From Prevotella sp. (GTDB lineage Bacteria; Bacteroidota; Bacteroidia; Bacteroidales; Dysgonomonadaceae), in the NCBI GenBank assembly GCA_031285625.1, contig JAITVV010000048.1, positions 37,834 to 101,833 on the forward strand: DNA of 64,000 nucleotides, written 5' to 3'. Positions 62,309-64,000 of this stretch are shown here, in pieces (within the stretch, counting starts at the first letter, position 1; each line of letters opens with the position of its first letter). The position numbers and the translations under genes were made by a program. A model generated the notes under the pieces. The model was not told the DNA's origin. It saw nothing but the letters and a program-made list of their open reading frames with translations, and did not search any database.

Positions 62309-62494
62309 AATTAAAGAATGTAAATGTTAAGGTTCTAATCGTTTGTGTAATTAATACTTCAAATATATAAAAAATACAATCAAGAAGACTATTTTTTGTT
62401 AAAAAAGACTGTATCTTTAGATTTAGAATGTCATATAATGTGAAGAAAAATATCTATATTTTACGATTGTATAATAACTTCAATACACAATAAA

Positions 62495-63157
62495 ATGCTA
62501 AAAAAAGACACCCTAAAATTTCTGGAAACTCTTAAAAAAAATAACAACCGTGAATGGTTTACTGAAAATAAAGCCTGGTACGAACGTTCACGGAAAGATA
62601 TGGAGGTATTAGTTGCACAGATAATTCAATCTATAGCTGCTTTCGATCCTGAAATAAGTCGGCTTGAACCTAAAAAATGTATTTTCCGTATCTATCGTGA
62701 TGTGAGATTTTCGGCAGACAAATCACCATATAAAACACATTTCGGCGCAATTTTCCGTCCTCATACAGCAGAACGGATCTCTGGTTATTATTTGCATATC
62801 GATCCTCAGGAAATATTCCTCTCGTATGGATATTATATGTCCGACTCTGAACAATTGAAGAAGATCCGTAGAGGGATATATAATGATTTCGAAACTTTCA
62901 GTGAGATATTAAATGAGAAAACTTTCAAGAAAGAGTTTGGAGATCTATATCGTGATGAAGATGCTTTGCAGCGTGTCCCCAATGGGTTTGACAAAAGCCA
63001 TCCTGCCGCAGAATATCTTAAATTAAAACATTTTTATGTATATAAAGCTGTATCTCAAGATAAACTACTGAGTGAAGGATTTGTACAATATGCAACCGAA
63101 ATGTATAAGATTATGCAGCCATTAGGGCGTTTTTTAGATGATGTTCTGACAGAGTAG
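62495..63157 (+). CDS. DUF2461 family protein
   Basis: The 220-residue product matches the DUF2461 (TIGR02453) pattern: LETLKKNNNREWFTENKAWYE at the N-terminus, KCIFRIYRDVRFSADKSPYKTHFGA near 61-85 and SGYYLHIDPQEIFLSYGYYM after it. The family is widespread and cytosolic, without known function. Its stop at 63157 abuts the end of the convergent lipoprotein gene, with no space for a separate terminator. Confidence 0.9.
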   Translation: MLKKDTLKFLETLKKNNNREWFTENKAWYERSRKDMEVLVAQIIQSIAAFDPEISRLEPKKCIFRIYRDVRFSADKSPYKTHFGAIFRPHTAERISGYYLHIDPQEIFLSYGYYMSDSEQLKKIRRGIYNDFETFSEILNEKTFKKEFGDLYRDEDALQRVPNGFDKSHPAAEYLKLKHFYVYKAVSQDKLLSEGFVQYATEMYKIMQPLGRFLDDVLTE

Positions 63158-63805
63158 TTAATTAAATTCCACATTTGAGAAATAGGCTGTTTCCAATATA
63201 TTATCTTCATGTGAACAAATATAAATTCCAACATAACATCGGGATGGTAATTTAATTTCAATTTCCCCATCACTTCTATCAGGTATTATATTTGTTCCTG
63301 TTTTCATTATTATATGGTCTCTCTGCCGTTTTAGTTGTACTTGGTTTGGGGCTCTGTTGACAGAAACCAATTCTTCGGTAACACCTCCTTTTGTCATTCT
63401 GTATTGAAGAGAGGTCAGACCGTCTCCGTGCACAGCTATATCCGCATAGCGGGAGTTGGCATCAAGGCTCTCGCGTATCTGTATCCCAATTTTTCGGTGT
63501 GTATTTACACCTTCTCCTTCAAATGCTATAGTCGAACTTAAGGAGAAATCACCATCTACTTCTTTCCATACAAAATGAAAAGCATCCTTTTCGCCCCACA
63601 TATTGGCTCCTGCTCCTGTCAAAGCATATATCCCTTTTACAGGATCATAGGTCATATATCCCTCCAGTTTACAGTCACCAATATCGCCAGAATCAGTAAA
63701 AAACTGTTCGCTCTGCTTTTTAGTTCCATCACAGCTATACATCAAAATAGAGAAACATAATAATATGATAACAAAAATCATTAATTGCAAAAGCGGAGTC
63801 TTCAT
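63158..63805 (-). CDS. Lipoprotein with DUF1349-like beta-sandwich
   Basis: The 215-residue product has a signal peptide with lipobox MYS|C (Cys25). A concanavalin-like sandwich of DUF1349 type follows (KDAFHFVWKEVDGDFSLSSTIAF, HRKIGIQIRESLDANSRYADIAVHGDGLTSLQYR). Related domains occur at the front of larger Bacteroidetes TolB-like surface proteins, where this one ends alone. It probably binds carbohydrate or protein at the cell surface (inference). The gene reads convergently against DUF2461. Confidence 0.75.
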   Translation of the reverse strand: MKTPLLQLMIFVIILLCFSILMYSCDGTKKQSEQFFTDSGDIGDCKLEGYMTYDPVKGIYALTGAGANMWGEKDAFHFVWKEVDGDFSLSSTIAFEGEGVNTHRKIGIQIRESLDANSRYADIAVHGDGLTSLQYRMTKGGVTEELVSVNRAPNQVQLKRQRDHIIMKTGTNIIPDRSDGEIEIKLPSRCYVGIYICSHEDNILETAYFSNVEFN

Positions 63806-64000
63806 AGGTTGCTGGTTTGGGTTCAGATTTATCAGATAAATATAGTGAATCTTTTATATTGTCAGAGTATTCTATACAACAAAAAAGTTCCTATGTTTAA
63901 AATCGGAAGCGATGGATAGATAGCAAAAATATAAGCTATAAGTTTTAGTTAATTTTGGTAATGGAGATTACTTACTTATTAACTTGAAACAATATAGCTT

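Overview
The window looks like a piece of chromosome from a Bacteroidetes species, most likely a Dysgonomonas-type member of the Bacteroidales (inference, not tested by search). The reasons are low GC, many signal peptides cleaved just before Gln (AQ, GQ), TonB-dependent and carboxypeptidase-regulatory-like outer-membrane proteins, a GLPGLI protein, DUF3943, an OmpP1/FadL-type porin of Bacteroidetes style, and repeated promoter-like TTTG-N19-21-TAnnTTTG elements in place of classical sigma70 boxes. No rRNA, tRNA, phage, transposase or CRISPR array was seen.

Layout. 1-4.3 kb: the end of a Ser/Gly/Arg-rich repeat protein, an OmpP1-like barrel, and a GNAT / maltose-O-acetyltransferase / nucleotidyltransferase-like cluster. 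4.3-6.0 kb (minus): an OhrR-like MarR regulator, a nitroreductase and Tpx, which read as one redox-stress operon. 6.3-15 kb: a DUF3943 barrel with a GNAT, an ankyrin protein, a CDF metal exporter, a DHA2-type MFS pump, a lipoprotein, a structured RNA candidate and a membrane-anchored HExxHxxGxxH protein. 15-21 kb: dGTPase, then three tandem secreted paralogues. 21-25 kb: an M15 peptidase, an EEP/purple-acid-phosphatase fusion and an MBL-fold hydrolase. 25-32.5 kb: membrane proteins, a methyltransferase-GNAT fusion with two more GNATs, an ABC-F protein and an aldo/keto reductase. 32.7-41.5 kb (minus): an OmpA/TPR lipoprotein, then a 2013-residue alpha-2-macroglobulin overlapping an L,D-transpeptidase-like gene. 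41.5-49.2 kb: FluC, AraC plus Bcr/CflA pump, a GLPGLI/TonB-like operon and a second AraC. 50-56 kb: a MarR-GNAT fusion, a Fur-family regulator with a His-rich TonB receptor (probably zinc uptake), and MgtE behind a folded leader. 56-64 kb: a second maltose-type acetyltransferase, a GH29 fucosidase, an FAD protein, a HipA-like kinase with a DUF3037 partner, DUF2461, and secreted proteins of unknown role.

The most interesting material is non-coding. Three dispersed copies of an identical 28-bp block, each containing a TAGTTTTG promoter element, run into a terminator-like hairpin. The hairpin stem differs in sequence between copies but stays paired and keeps a GTG(A) loop, which suggests a paralogous small-RNA family. 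A second recurring intergenic element, GTRACAAARGTRACA in inverted or tandem arrangement, occurs at five places. The mgtE leader can fold into a three-way junction that begins at the predicted transcription start. Paired palindromes sit on the promoter of the GLPGLI operon, and a palindrome plus 17-bp tandem repeats sit on the fur promoter.

Several genes have a non-ATG codon upstream of the likely ATG start. Where that codon falls inside a promoter element or is directly followed by an ATG, the ATG start is given.
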